From the NCBI RefSeq assembly GCF_023074055.1, contig NZ_JADPKR010000115.1:186001-250000 (forward strand): a stretch of DNA of 64,000 nucleotides, read 5' to 3'. The notes beneath the pieces are model-generated. The model made no database searches. It saw only the letters and a list, made by a program, of their open reading frames with translations, and had not been told where the DNA came from. Each line of letters opens with the position of its first letter. Within the stretch, counting starts at the first letter, position 1. The stretch comes from Bradyrhizobium sp. 141. Its GTDB lineage: Bacteria; Pseudomonadota; Alphaproteobacteria; Rhizobiales; Xanthobacteraceae. The translations under genes and the position numbers were made by a program. Positions 41,641 through 49,678 of this stretch are shown here, piece after piece.

Positions 41641-42674
41641 GCCGGCTCGTCGTCGCCAGCATCGGACCTGCAAGCTCCGTCCAGGATGGCGGCCGCCTCG
41701 GTGCGCAGCGCTATGGCTTGACGGTGAGCGGGGCGATGGATCGGCTGTCACTTGCCGCGGCGAATACGCTGGTCGGCAATGAGCCGTTCGCAGCCGCCGT
41801 CGAGATCGGGCCGTTCGGCGCCTCTTTCACCGCGCGTGATGGCGCCGTGCGCGTCGCGATTTCAGGCGCGCCGCGCAATGCGGACGTCGCCGGAAGCCCC
41901 CTCGCCATGGACAATTCGGTGACGCTGAAGGACGGCGAGACGCTGACGCTGGGCTTTGCCCGCAGCGGCGCCTTCACCTACCTGGCGATCGAAGGCGCCA
42001 TCAAGGGCGAGCCGGTATTCGGCAGTCTCGCGGTCAATGCGCGCGCTGGCCTCGGCAGCCCCTACCCGCGCCCGCTGCAGGCCGGCGACGCGTTCAGCGT
42101 TGACGCCGCCAGCGGCGCGCCGGAGCTGCGGATCGAGCTGCCGAAGCCCGTGAGCGACCCGATCCGTGTGGTGCTGGGCCCGCAGGACGACGAGTTCGAC
42201 GACGCCAACAAGGCGCTGTTCCTAGGAAGCGAGTGGAAGATCTCGGCGACTTCCGACCGCATGGGCTACCGGCTCGAGGGCCCCGCCATCAAGCATCTGC
42301 ACGGGCACAACATCGTCTCCGACGGCACCGTCAACGGCAGCATCCAGGTGCCCGGCAACGGCGCGCCGATCGCGCTGATGATGGATCGCGGCACCTCCGG
42401 CGGCTATCCGAAGATCGCAACCGTGATCACGGCCGATGTCGGCCGCCTCGCGCAGACCTCGGCGGGAACGGCATTCCGCTTCAAGGCCGTCAGCATAACC
42501 GAGGCGCAGGACGAGGCGAAGAAATTCGCGCAACTGATCCGGACCCTGCCCGATCGCTTGCGCTCTTCCGATACCGTCGCGCTCAACATCGAGGCGCTCA
42601 GCGATGCCAACGTTGCAGGCTATGCGGTGAGCGCCGTCGATGCCGGGACGTGGCAGGTCACCGCGGAGCCTTAA
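41637..42674 (+). CDS. pxpC: 5-oxoprolinase subunit PxpC
   Basis: The 345-residue protein fits the KipA/PxpC family (biotin-dependent carboxylase-like fold): SVQDGGRLGAQRYGLTVSGA near the start, then RVVLGPQDDEF, SDRMGYRLEGPAIKH and TVNGSIQVPGNGAPIALMMD. It pairs with PxpB. Its ATG overlaps the pxpB stop. PxpA follows after 32 nt. Confidence 0.93.
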   Translation: MSRLVVASIGPASSVQDGGRLGAQRYGLTVSGAMDRLSLAAANTLVGNEPFAAAVEIGPFGASFTARDGAVRVAISGAPRNADVAGSPLAMDNSVTLKDGETLTLGFARSGAFTYLAIEGAIKGEPVFGSLAVNARAGLGSPYPRPLQAGDAFSVDAASGAPELRIELPKPVSDPIRVVLGPQDDEFDDANKALFLGSEWKISATSDRMGYRLEGPAIKHLHGHNIVSDGTVNGSIQVPGNGAPIALMMDRGTSGGYPKIATVITADVGRLAQTSAGTAFRFKAVSITEAQDEAKKFAQLIRTLPDRLRSSDTVALNIEALSDANVAGYAVSAVDAGTWQVTAEP

Positions 42675-42706
42675 GGCAACAACAAAACCAGAGGCGGAGA
42701 GCACCC

Positions 42707-43477
42707 ATGAAGACAGTCGACCTTAATTGCGACCTCGGCGAAGGTTTTGGCGCGTGGGAGATGGGCAACGACGCCGCGATGATCGAGCTGGCAAGCTCGG
42801 TCAATGTCGCCTGCGGCTTCCATGCCGGCGATCCCGACATCATGCGCCGGACAGTGGAGCTGGCGAAGGCGCGCGGCGTCTCGGTCGGCGCACATCCTGG
42901 CTATCGCGACCTGCACGGCTTCGGCCGGCATCCGATCGCGGGGCTGAAGGCCTCTGAGATCGAGAACCTCGTCGCCTACCAGATCGGCGCGCTTCAGGCG
43001 ATCGCGACCGCCGCCGGCCACAAGGTCACCCATGTGAAGGCGCATGGCGCGCTGTCCAATGTCGCTTGCGAAGACGACATGACGGCCAAGGCGATCGCGG
43101 ACGGCATCAAGGCGGTCGATCCCAGCCTGATCTTCGTCGTGCTCGCCAATTCGAAGCTGGTGAAGGCCGGCGAAGCGGCCAATTTGCCGATGGTGCACGA
43201 GGTGTTCGCCGATCGCGCCTATGAGGACGACGGCAATCTCGTCTCGCGCAAGAAGCCCGGCGCGGTGCTGCACGATGCCAAGGCGATCGCCGATCGCGTG
43301 GTGCGCATGGTGCAGGACGGCGCGGTGGTGTCGGTGACCGGCAAGGTGATCAAGATGCGCACCGACACGGTCTGCATCCATGGCGACACGCCCGGCGCGG
43401 TCGACATCGCGCGCGGCTTGCGTCAGGCGTTGAAGGCTGCGGGGATCGAGGTCGCGCCGTTCAAGCGCGGGGCGTGA
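42707..43477 (+). CDS. pxpA: 5-oxoprolinase subunit PxpA (LamB/YcsF family)
   Basis: The 256-residue protein has the LamB/YcsF signature: VDLNCDLGEGFGAWEMGND, SVNVACGFHAGDPDIMRRTV, GVSVGAHPGYRDLHGFGRH, THVKAHGALSNVA and DTVCIHGDTPGAVDIARG. It completes the 5-oxoprolinase complex. AGGCGGAGAGC precedes the ATG. A palindromic repeat follows 14 nt after the stop and may end or protect the pxp mRNA. Confidence 0.95.
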   Translation: MKTVDLNCDLGEGFGAWEMGNDAAMIELASSVNVACGFHAGDPDIMRRTVELAKARGVSVGAHPGYRDLHGFGRHPIAGLKASEIENLVAYQIGALQAIATAAGHKVTHVKAHGALSNVACEDDMTAKAIADGIKAVDPSLIFVVLANSKLVKAGEAANLPMVHEVFADRAYEDDGNLVSRKKPGAVLHDAKAIADRVVRMVQDGAVVSVTGKVIKMRTDTVCIHGDTPGAVDIARGLRQALKAAGIEVAPFKRGA

Positions 43478-43491
43478 GGCACAACAGGTGC

Positions 43492-43582
43492 CGTAGGGTG
43501 GGCAAAGCGAAGCGCGCCCACCATCTCGTCGTATCAGAGAAAGCTGGTGGGCACGGCGCTACGCGCCTTTGCCCACCCTACG
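43492..43582. repeat. Palindromic repeat, copy 1
   Basis: CGTAGGGTGGGCAAAG and CTTTGCCCACCCTACG are the outer arms (one base unpaired). The inner arms CGCGCCCACC and GGTGGGCACG lie around a variable loop. The whole 91-bp element can fold as one long hairpin. Related copies are at 43945-44041 and 54806-54894. Confidence 0.88.
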
Positions 43583-43588
43583 AGACCG

Positions 43589-43741
43589 TCAGAACGGATG
43601 CACCGACAACGAGCCGAGCACGATTGCCGCGATAACCGCAAACGCGCTGTAGAGCGCCAGATGATGGGCGTTGGCCCGGGTCTGCCGCGAGAGCGAGCGC
43701 GCGTAGAAATGCAGTCTGGCTTCCGCCGATAGTTCGCGCAT
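43589..43741 (-). CDS. Small conserved membrane protein (50 aa)
   Basis: The 50-residue product reads MRELSAEARLHFYARSLSRQ, then ANAHHLALYS and a hydrophobic span AFAVIAAIVLGSLSV, ending HPF. It is a single-span protein with a basic amphipathic head. GGAG lies 7 nt upstream of the ATG. I recognise the type from Bradyrhizobium genomes. It is squeezed between two palindromic repeats. Function unknown. Confidence 0.7.
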   Translation of the reverse strand: MRELSAEARLHFYARSLSRQTRANAHHLALYSAFAVIAAIVLGSLSVHPF

Positions 43742-43944
43742 GGTCGATCTCCAACGCCCCATTTGCGGGATTATGAGGGATCAACCAGGGCGGGAGGCAA
43801 GATGATATTGCAAATAGCGATGCGCCTGCTACGAAGCGGCGGCATCGCAGAGGTAAATTCTCTCCAGGCCTGGGTTCCGAGAATCTTATTCGTTCAAATC
43901 CGAGCCAGTTGGAACCGGCGAGATGACACCCGAATGACAACTCT

Positions 43945-44041
43945 CGTAGGGAGGGCAAAGCGAAGCGTGCCCACCACCTGTCTCAATCATGACGAGATGA
44001 TGGGCACGGCGCGCGGAGAGCGCGCCTTTGCCCACCCTACG
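43945..44041. repeat. Palindromic repeat, copy 2
   Basis: Same family as 43492-43582: outer arms CGTAGGGAGGGCAAAG and CTTTGCCCACCCTACG (one A/A mismatch from a T-to-A change) and inner arms GTGCCCACCA and ATGGGCACGG. The loop differs. Confidence 0.85.
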
Positions 44042-44089
44042 GCACCGAACTAATCGAAATGGGTTTCCTGCCCTGACCCACACCGCGTC

Positions 44090-45700
44090 TCAGTACACGT
44101 CAGCCTGGAAACGGCCGGTCTTCTTGAGCTCGGCGACAAAACTAACGGCCTCATCGGTCGAACGCGCGCCGAACTGGGCGACGATGTCGACCAGCGCGCG
44201 CTCGACGTCCTTGGCCATGCGCTTGGCATCGCCGCAGATGTAAAGATGCGCGCCTTCGGCGAGCCAGGTCCAGACCTCGCGGCCGACCTCGCGCATGCGG
44301 TCCTGCACGTAGAACTTCTTCTCGCCGTCGCGCGACCAGGCCAGCGACATGCGCGTGAGCAGGCCCGACGTCTTCATCGCGTTGAGCTCCTCCTGGTAGA
44401 AGAAGTCGCAGTCGCTGCGCTGATGGCCGAAGAACAGCCAGTTCTTGCCGGGCGCGCCGGTGGCCTTGCGGTCGAGCAGGAAGGCGCGGAACGGCGCGAT
44501 GCCGGTGCCGGGACCGATCATGATGACGGGCGTCTTCGGATCCTGCGGCAGGCCGAAGCCGTGCGCCTTCTGCACGTACACCTTGAGATTCTCGCCCTCG
44601 TTGATGCGCTCGCCGAGGAAGGTCGAGGCGACGCCGAGACGCTTGCGCTTGCCGACGACGTAGCGCACGGAATCGACGGTCAGCGAAAGCTTACTGGGTG
44701 TTGCATTGTGCGAGGACGAGATCGAGTAGAGCCGCGGCTGGAGCGGCTCCAGCGCTTCGACGAAGGCCTCCGGATGCGGCCGCGTGCCGGAAAACTTCTG
44801 CAGCGCCGCCATCACGTCGAGGGTGGCGGCATCGCCATCGGGATCCTCCCCCTGCGCCAGCGCCCGCGCCTTCTCGCGCGCCGCGCCGCCGGTGATGAAG
44901 GAGATCAGCTCGAACAGCGTGTCGGGCGCCGGCCACAGCGAGACGTCGTCGATCAGCACCTCGCGCAGCGTCTTGCCGTTGACCTTGGTGGTGTGGGAGG
45001 CGCCGAGCAGGGCGATGATCTGGTCGACGAGGCCGACATCGTTGCGCGCGAACACACCAAAGCTGTCGCCGACGACATAGTCGAGCTTGCTCTCGGAGAG
45101 ATCGAACTCGACGTGATAAGTTTCCTTCTCCGACTTCCCCTTGTTGAGCAGGCGGCGCGACAGGAAGGTCGCGGCAACAGGGTTGTCGCGCGAGCGGCCC
45201 GGCTCTGCGATCGTCACCGTCACGGCCGGCGCCGGAGCGTCCGGCTTGTCCGCCGCTTTGGCCGCCGGGGCCTTGTCGAGCTCTTCGTACAGCGACTTCA
45301 GCATCCGCGCGGTTTCCTTGCCGCCGGGGACGCAGAGATTGAGCCGCGCTTCGCTGCGGCTGGCGATCGCCTCCGAATAGTCGTGGCAATTGTAGCCGCA
45401 CTGGCCGCAATCCTGCTGCGCCATCGCCGCCATCAACTTGCGGCGCACCGGGCGCCCCTCGGCGAGCTTCATCCGATCGGCGATCGGCATGGTCTGGTCA
45501 TGCCAGGGCGCTTCGCCGTCGTCACCGTCGCCGGCAGCACCTTGCATGACGGCAGCGCCCTGCTCTGCCGACAGCGGCGCGGCGACGTCAGGCGACAGCA
45601 GCCCGGCGAAGAAGCCGTTCAGCCAGGAGCGCTGCGCATCGGAGAACGGTGCGCTGGCGGGAATGATGTCGAGCCTGGGCGGAGGGGTGATCTGGTTCAT
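44090..45700 (-). CDS. Sulfite reductase-like flavoprotein with N-terminal Fe-S domain
   Basis: The 536-residue protein has a four-cysteine cluster motif near residues 98-123 (C98, C101, C105 in CGQCGYNC, and C123 in NLCVPGG), like the small 4Fe-4S domain of PF04060. A CysJ-type reductase follows, with an FAD site RLYSISSS and an NADPH site MIGPGTGIAPFRAFL. There is no flavodoxin domain. The start overlaps the nirA stop by 4 nt, so the two are coupled. It most likely passes electrons from NADPH to the adjacent siroheme reductase. Usually annotated as sulfite reductase subunit alpha; the context suggests nitrite. Confidence 0.82.
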   Translation of the reverse strand: MNQITPPPRLDIIPASAPFSDAQRSWLNGFFAGLLSPDVAAPLSAEQGAAVMQGAAGDGDDGEAPWHDQTMPIADRMKLAEGRPVRRKLMAAMAQQDCGQCGYNCHDYSEAIASRSEARLNLCVPGGKETARMLKSLYEELDKAPAAKAADKPDAPAPAVTVTIAEPGRSRDNPVAATFLSRRLLNKGKSEKETYHVEFDLSESKLDYVVGDSFGVFARNDVGLVDQIIALLGASHTTKVNGKTLREVLIDDVSLWPAPDTLFELISFITGGAAREKARALAQGEDPDGDAATLDVMAALQKFSGTRPHPEAFVEALEPLQPRLYSISSSHNATPSKLSLTVDSVRYVVGKRKRLGVASTFLGERINEGENLKVYVQKAHGFGLPQDPKTPVIMIGPGTGIAPFRAFLLDRKATGAPGKNWLFFGHQRSDCDFFYQEELNAMKTSGLLTRMSLAWSRDGEKKFYVQDRMREVGREVWTWLAEGAHLYICGDAKRMAKDVERALVDIVAQFGARSTDEAVSFVAELKKTGRFQADVY

Positions 45701-47481
45701 GCGGACACCTGTGCATCGGCAAGCTTGCGCAGCGTTTCGCCGTCATGGCGGCGCGCAAAGGAGAGGAAGGTTTCGTCGGGAGACGCGCGATGGGCGATAT
45801 AGGCCTTGAGCAGTGCCTCGACCGTCTTTGGCGCATCGTCGGCCTTGAGGTCGTGATAGACCTCCTGGCCGACATCGGCGTCGGGGCCGAACCCGCCGCC
45901 GGTGAAGAGGTGATAGCCCTCAACGGTGTCGTCCTCGTTGACAGGCACGCGCGCACCGATCAGGCCGATGTCGCTGATGTAATGCTGCGCGCAGGAATGA
46001 TGGCAGCCGGTGACGTGGATGTTGACCGGCTTGTCCATCGCCACGCGCGGCTCGCACCAGTCGCCGATCTCGGCGGCATGGCGCTTGGTATTCGCCGCGG
46101 CGAAGCGGCAGCCGGCATTGCCGGTGCAGGCGATCAGGCCGGCGCGGATATGCGAGGCTTCGACCGCGAGCCCGATCTGCTTGATGGCCGCGATGGCAAG
46201 CTCGACATTCTCGTCGCGCACGCCCGAAATCAGCAGGTTCTGCCAGACCGTGAGACGGATCTCGCCGTCGCCGAGGTCGCGCGAAACCTTGGCAAGGCCC
46301 CGCATCTGCTCGCAGCTGAGCTTGCCGAGCGTCAGTGACACGCCGAGCCAGTTGAGGCCGTCCTGCTTCTGCTTGTGCACGCCGACATGCGCCATGCGGT
46401 CTGCTGCGGGCCGCGGAAGAAATGCCTCTTCGGGCACGCGCGTGAACGGCGTCTTCAGCCGTTCCTCGACCAGCTTGAGGAAGCCGTCATGGCCCATGGC
46501 GTCGAGCACATATTTCAGCCGCGCCTTGTTGCGGTTGGTGCGGTCGCCATGGTCGATGAACACGCGCACGATGGCGTCGGCAACAGCAGTCGCCTGCTCC
46601 GGCTTGACGATGATGCCCGAATATTTGGCGAAGTCCTTGTGGCCGGTGATGCCGCCGAGACCGAGGCGGAACCAGATTCCGGGCTCGACGCCAAAACCGT
46701 CCTTCACCTCATAGGCCGTGAACGCGATGTCGTTGGTCTCCTCGAGCACGGCGATCCTGCCGGCCCCGTCGAAGGCGACGTTGAATTTGCGCGGCAGGCC
46801 GTAGAGCGAGCGATCGTTGAGGATGTGGTAGTGCCACTCGCGCGCATAGGGCCGCGTGTCGATGATTTCCTGCGGATCGATGCCCGCCGTCGGCGTTCCC
46901 GTCACGTTGCGAATGTTGTCGGCGCCGGAGCCGCGCGAGCACAGGCCGAGGTCCTGGATGCCCTCGATCAGCTTCACCGCGTTCTTCGGCGGGATCTCGC
47001 GCAGCTGGAGATTGGCGCGCGTCGTGACGTGGCTATACGGGCCGCACAATTCGTCGGCGAGATCGGCAAGGCCGGACATCTGCCAGTGCTTCATGATGCC
47101 GTTCGGAATCCGCAGGCGGCTCATATAGGAGTCCTGCGTCGGCGCGACGTAGAAGATGCCGTAATAGCGCCAGCGGAAATTGTCCGCCGGGCTCGGCGGC
47201 GTGTTGTCGTGCGCCTGCTGGCGCAGCCGCGGATAGGCATCGAAGGGATGCTCGTCGCGCTTGAACTTCTCCTGGTCGGCGAGCTTCTTGCCGGACGCGA
47301 CGACCTTGTCCTGCGCCTTGATGTGCACGGCATCGGGACCGGTCGGCTCGGTGCTCGCCTTACCGGCGGCGGCGCCGCCGAGACCGCGCCCGACCTTGCT
47401 GATCTGCAGACCGGTCGTGAAGCCTTCGAGATAGCGTTTCTGCTCGTCGGTAAAGTCGACTGCGAGCGTATCGATTTTCAT
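45697..47481 (-). CDS. nirA: Assimilatory nitrite (or sulfite) reductase, siroheme protein
   Basis: The 594-residue protein has the duplicated siroheme reductase fold and the cluster ligands C452 and C458 (ACTGNAGC) with C493 and C497 (GCHHSCAQHY). It reduces nitrite to ammonium, or sulfite to sulfide, by six electrons. Location directly downstream of nasS-nasT matches the Bradyrhizobium diazoefficiens nirA locus as I recall it, so nitrite is favoured. The ATG at 47481 follows a 336-nt leader with a sigma-54-like element and hairpins. It is coupled to the flavoprotein gene by ATGA overlap. Confidence 0.82.
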   Translation of the reverse strand: MKIDTLAVDFTDEQKRYLEGFTTGLQISKVGRGLGGAAAGKASTEPTGPDAVHIKAQDKVVASGKKLADQEKFKRDEHPFDAYPRLRQQAHDNTPPSPADNFRWRYYGIFYVAPTQDSYMSRLRIPNGIMKHWQMSGLADLADELCGPYSHVTTRANLQLREIPPKNAVKLIEGIQDLGLCSRGSGADNIRNVTGTPTAGIDPQEIIDTRPYAREWHYHILNDRSLYGLPRKFNVAFDGAGRIAVLEETNDIAFTAYEVKDGFGVEPGIWFRLGLGGITGHKDFAKYSGIIVKPEQATAVADAIVRVFIDHGDRTNRNKARLKYVLDAMGHDGFLKLVEERLKTPFTRVPEEAFLPRPAADRMAHVGVHKQKQDGLNWLGVSLTLGKLSCEQMRGLAKVSRDLGDGEIRLTVWQNLLISGVRDENVELAIAAIKQIGLAVEASHIRAGLIACTGNAGCRFAAANTKRHAAEIGDWCEPRVAMDKPVNIHVTGCHHSCAQHYISDIGLIGARVPVNEDDTVEGYHLFTGGGFGPDADVGQEVYHDLKADDAPKTVEALLKAYIAHRASPDETFLSFARRHDGETLRKLADAQVSA

Positions 47482-47540
47482 GGTCGGTAACGAAGCTCCT
47501 GCGGCCACCTCAGTGGCTTCGACGGAAATTGGCGCGACCC

Positions 47541-47612
47541 GCGAGCAACCTTGCTGGCCCTGAGAGCCGGCCTAGCCACCCAACGGTCCGATCAGCTTCG
47601 TTGCTGCGGGAC
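47541..47612 (-). promoter_or_regulatory. Candidate ANTAR (NasT) target: two hexaloop hairpins in the nirA leader
   Basis: On the minus strand a first hairpin (47612-47586) pairs GTCC with GGAC and CAGC with GCTG around the loop AACGAA. A second (47558-47541) pairs GCCAGC with GCTCGC (one C-C mismatch) around AAGGTT. Both loops have A at position 1 and G at position 4, the known ANTAR recognition pattern. GCT-A-GGCC just upstream of hairpin 2 can pair with its GGCCAGC arm, giving a competing fold. NasT, an ANTAR protein, is encoded 1.4 kb upstream. Confidence 0.4.
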
Positions 47613-47655
47613 TCGGCTCAGCAGGCACCTGTGACAAGCTGGCCGCACTGCAACA

Positions 47656-47671
47656 TTCAAGTTGCGTGCCA
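47656..47671 (-). promoter_or_regulatory. Sigma-54-like promoter of nirA
   Basis: The minus strand reads TGGCACGCAACTTGAA, against the consensus TGGCACG-N4-TTGC(A/T). The -24 element is perfect; the -12 element has GA instead of GC. It lies about 175 nt before the nirA start, placing transcription start near 47644 and the two hexaloop hairpins inside the leader. Confidence 0.45.
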
Positions 47672-47817
47672 GCTTGGCAAAAATGGAAAGCTCTGTCTTT
47701 TCAGCTGATTAGGCGCGTGCCCGGAAAATCCCGGGCTACGCACTTTCACGAAATTCGAGCACCCTGATCAATATTTAGGCGCTGAACTTGCGTGCTTAAA
47801 AACGATGCAGACTCGAA

Positions 47818-48981
47818 TCAGGCCTTCCAGCGCCCGAGCTCAAAAGCCTCGAGATGCCCCCGGATGTTGTCGGGATCAAAAACTGGGCCGGCGAATGCCC
47901 CGAACGCGGCGGGCGCCTGCTCGGGCGGCCGGCGGCCGAGGGCCGCATCGTAAAGGTCGGGCCTGAACACGGCCATCGCCGTCTTGACACCCTCCGGACT
48001 GAGCGCGGTCTGCCCCCAACGCACCATCTGTGCGTAGAGCCAGGCGGCCTGAACCGGATCGGGGCGCCCTGCCTCCTCCCGCCCCACCAGAAGGTAGCGG
48101 CTGCTTTCGCGCAAGGTGCCATCAGGGGAAATCTTCAGGCGTCCTGTCAGGGTACGCTGGATGACCTCGGCGTCGACGCCGATCCGCTCGGGTTGCGCGA
48201 GGATATGCGCCGCCTCGGCGAGGTTCGCAGGGTTCTCGATGAACTCGGCCCCCTTCACCGCCGCGCGTATCAGGCTGGCGACCACGTCCGGATGCTTGTC
48301 GGCCCAGACCTGGCGAACCGCCAGCACCTTCTCCGCCGCATGCACCAGGATGTCGGAGACGAAATGCAGGATGTGACCGATGCCGAGATCGACCGCGACC
48401 GAATTCCAGGGCGCGCCGACGCAGAATGCATCGACATGGCCATTGGCGAGGCTGTCGACCATGTAAGGCGGCGGCAGCACCACGAGGCGCACGTCCTCGT
48501 CGGGATCGACGCCGGCCGCGGCCATCCAGAACCTCAGCTGGTAATTGTGGGTCGAGAACGGGAAGGTCATGCCGAAGGTGAGCGGCTCAGCCCCTGCCTT
48601 GCGGCGCTTGGCAACCACCTTCGCCAACGCTTTCGCCGTAGCGAGCGGATCGAAACGATCGCCCTCGATCTCCTCCATCAGCGCTGCGTGGAGCGCGGGC
48701 GAGACCGTGATCGCGTTGCCGTTGATGCCGAGATTGAAGGGCGCGGCGATCGGCACCTTGACGTGACCGAGCCCGAGCGAGGACGCAATCGCCACGGGCG
48801 CCAACAGATGCGCGGCGTCGAACAGGCCGATATTGAGCTTGTCGCGGACGTTGGACCAGGAGACTTCGCGCACCAGCTCGACCTCGAGCCCCTCGGCGGC
48901 GGCGAACCCCTTGTCCACGGCAACGATCATGGCTGCGGCATCGACCAGAGGAATGAACCCGATGCGGAGGGGAGCAGTCAT
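47818..48981 (-). CDS. nasS: NasS-type nitrate/nitrite sensor (cytoplasmic NrtA-like protein)
   Basis: The 387-residue protein has the NrtA/CmpA nitrate-binding fold (RIGFIPLVDAAAMIVAVDKG, REVSWSNVRDKLNIGLFDAA, TFGMTFPFSTHNYQLRFWMA, VDAFCVGAPWNS) but starts directly in the domain with no signal peptide or lipobox. That is the hallmark of NasS, which holds NasT inactive until nitrate or nitrite binds. Its ATG overlaps the nasT stop by 4 nt. In B. diazoefficiens NasST controls nitrate assimilation and nitrous oxide reductase genes. Confidence 0.88.
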   Translation of the reverse strand: MTAPLRIGFIPLVDAAAMIVAVDKGFAAAEGLEVELVREVSWSNVRDKLNIGLFDAAHLLAPVAIASSLGLGHVKVPIAAPFNLGINGNAITVSPALHAALMEEIEGDRFDPLATAKALAKVVAKRRKAGAEPLTFGMTFPFSTHNYQLRFWMAAAGVDPDEDVRLVVLPPPYMVDSLANGHVDAFCVGAPWNSVAVDLGIGHILHFVSDILVHAAEKVLAVRQVWADKHPDVVASLIRAAVKGAEFIENPANLAEAAHILAQPERIGVDAEVIQRTLTGRLKISPDGTLRESSRYLLVGREEAGRPDPVQAAWLYAQMVRWGQTALSPEGVKTAMAVFRPDLYDAALGRRPPEQAPAAFGAFAGPVFDPDNIRGHLEAFELGRWKA

Positions 48982-49568
48982 TTCAGCATCTCCGACGCGG
49001 TGATGATCGACTGCGCGATCTCGCCGATTTTCTTCTTCTCGCGCATCGCCGTGGAACGCAGCAGCACATAGGCCTCGTCCTCGGTGAGGCCCTTCACCTT
49101 CATCAGGATGCCTTTGGCGCGTTCGATGATCTTGCGGTCCTCGAGCTGCGACTTGGTGCGCTCCAGCTCTTCCTGGAGCTTGGCGAAGGCGTTGAAGCGG
49201 GACACGCAGAGGTCGAGGATCGGCTTGATGCGCTCCTTCTTCAACCCGTCGACGATGTAGGCGGATACCCCCGCCTCGACCGAAGCCTGGATCGAGGCTG
49301 AATCGCTCTGGTCCACGAACATCGCGATCGGCCGTTTCACGGCGCGGCTGACCTGGAACATCGCCTCCAGCACGTCGCGGCTGGGGTTCTCCAGATCGAT
49401 CAGGATGATGTCGGGGTCCACCGCATAAATACGGGCGAGCAGGCTCTGCATCTCGCGGATATGGACGACTTGCGTGAATCCGGCCTCCCGCAATCCCTCC
49501 TCCAGGATCGCAGCCCGGATCGGGCTTTCGTCGACGATTACGATTTTGGGCGACTGTTCGGCGCTCAT
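48978..49568 (-). CDS. nasT: NasT-type ANTAR antiterminator
   Basis: The 196-residue protein has a receiver-like N-terminal domain (IVIVDESPIRAAILEEGL, IILIDLENPSRDVLE) and a C-terminal ANTAR three-helix domain at about residues 130-190 (LEDRKIIERAKGILMKVKGL, then TEDEAYVLLRSTAMREKKKI). ANTAR proteins bind twin-hexaloop RNA and prevent terminator formation. It is first in an operon with nasS and divergent from rimO. Likely targets are leaders of nitrate/nitrite genes, including nirA just downstream. Confidence 0.92.
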   Translation of the reverse strand: MSAEQSPKIVIVDESPIRAAILEEGLREAGFTQVVHIREMQSLLARIYAVDPDIILIDLENPSRDVLEAMFQVSRAVKRPIAMFVDQSDSASIQASVEAGVSAYIVDGLKKERIKPILDLCVSRFNAFAKLQEELERTKSQLEDRKIIERAKGILMKVKGLTEDEAYVLLRSTAMREKKKIGEIAQSIITASEMLK

Positions 49569-49678
49569 AGCTCACTCACGGCAGGTGATTCATCCATAGC
49601 ACGCCGGAACGACCTGCAAAGGGTTGTAATTGTGGGCAATTGGGACTAGCTCAGGCCGGTCAATCAGGCAGATCAGAT

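Noticed and set aside
43578..43958. 126-codon minus-strand frame at the palindromic repeats
   Set aside because: It runs in another frame than the 50-aa membrane protein, which has the Shine-Dalgarno, hydrophobic span and recognisable family; the longer frame is low in coding signal.
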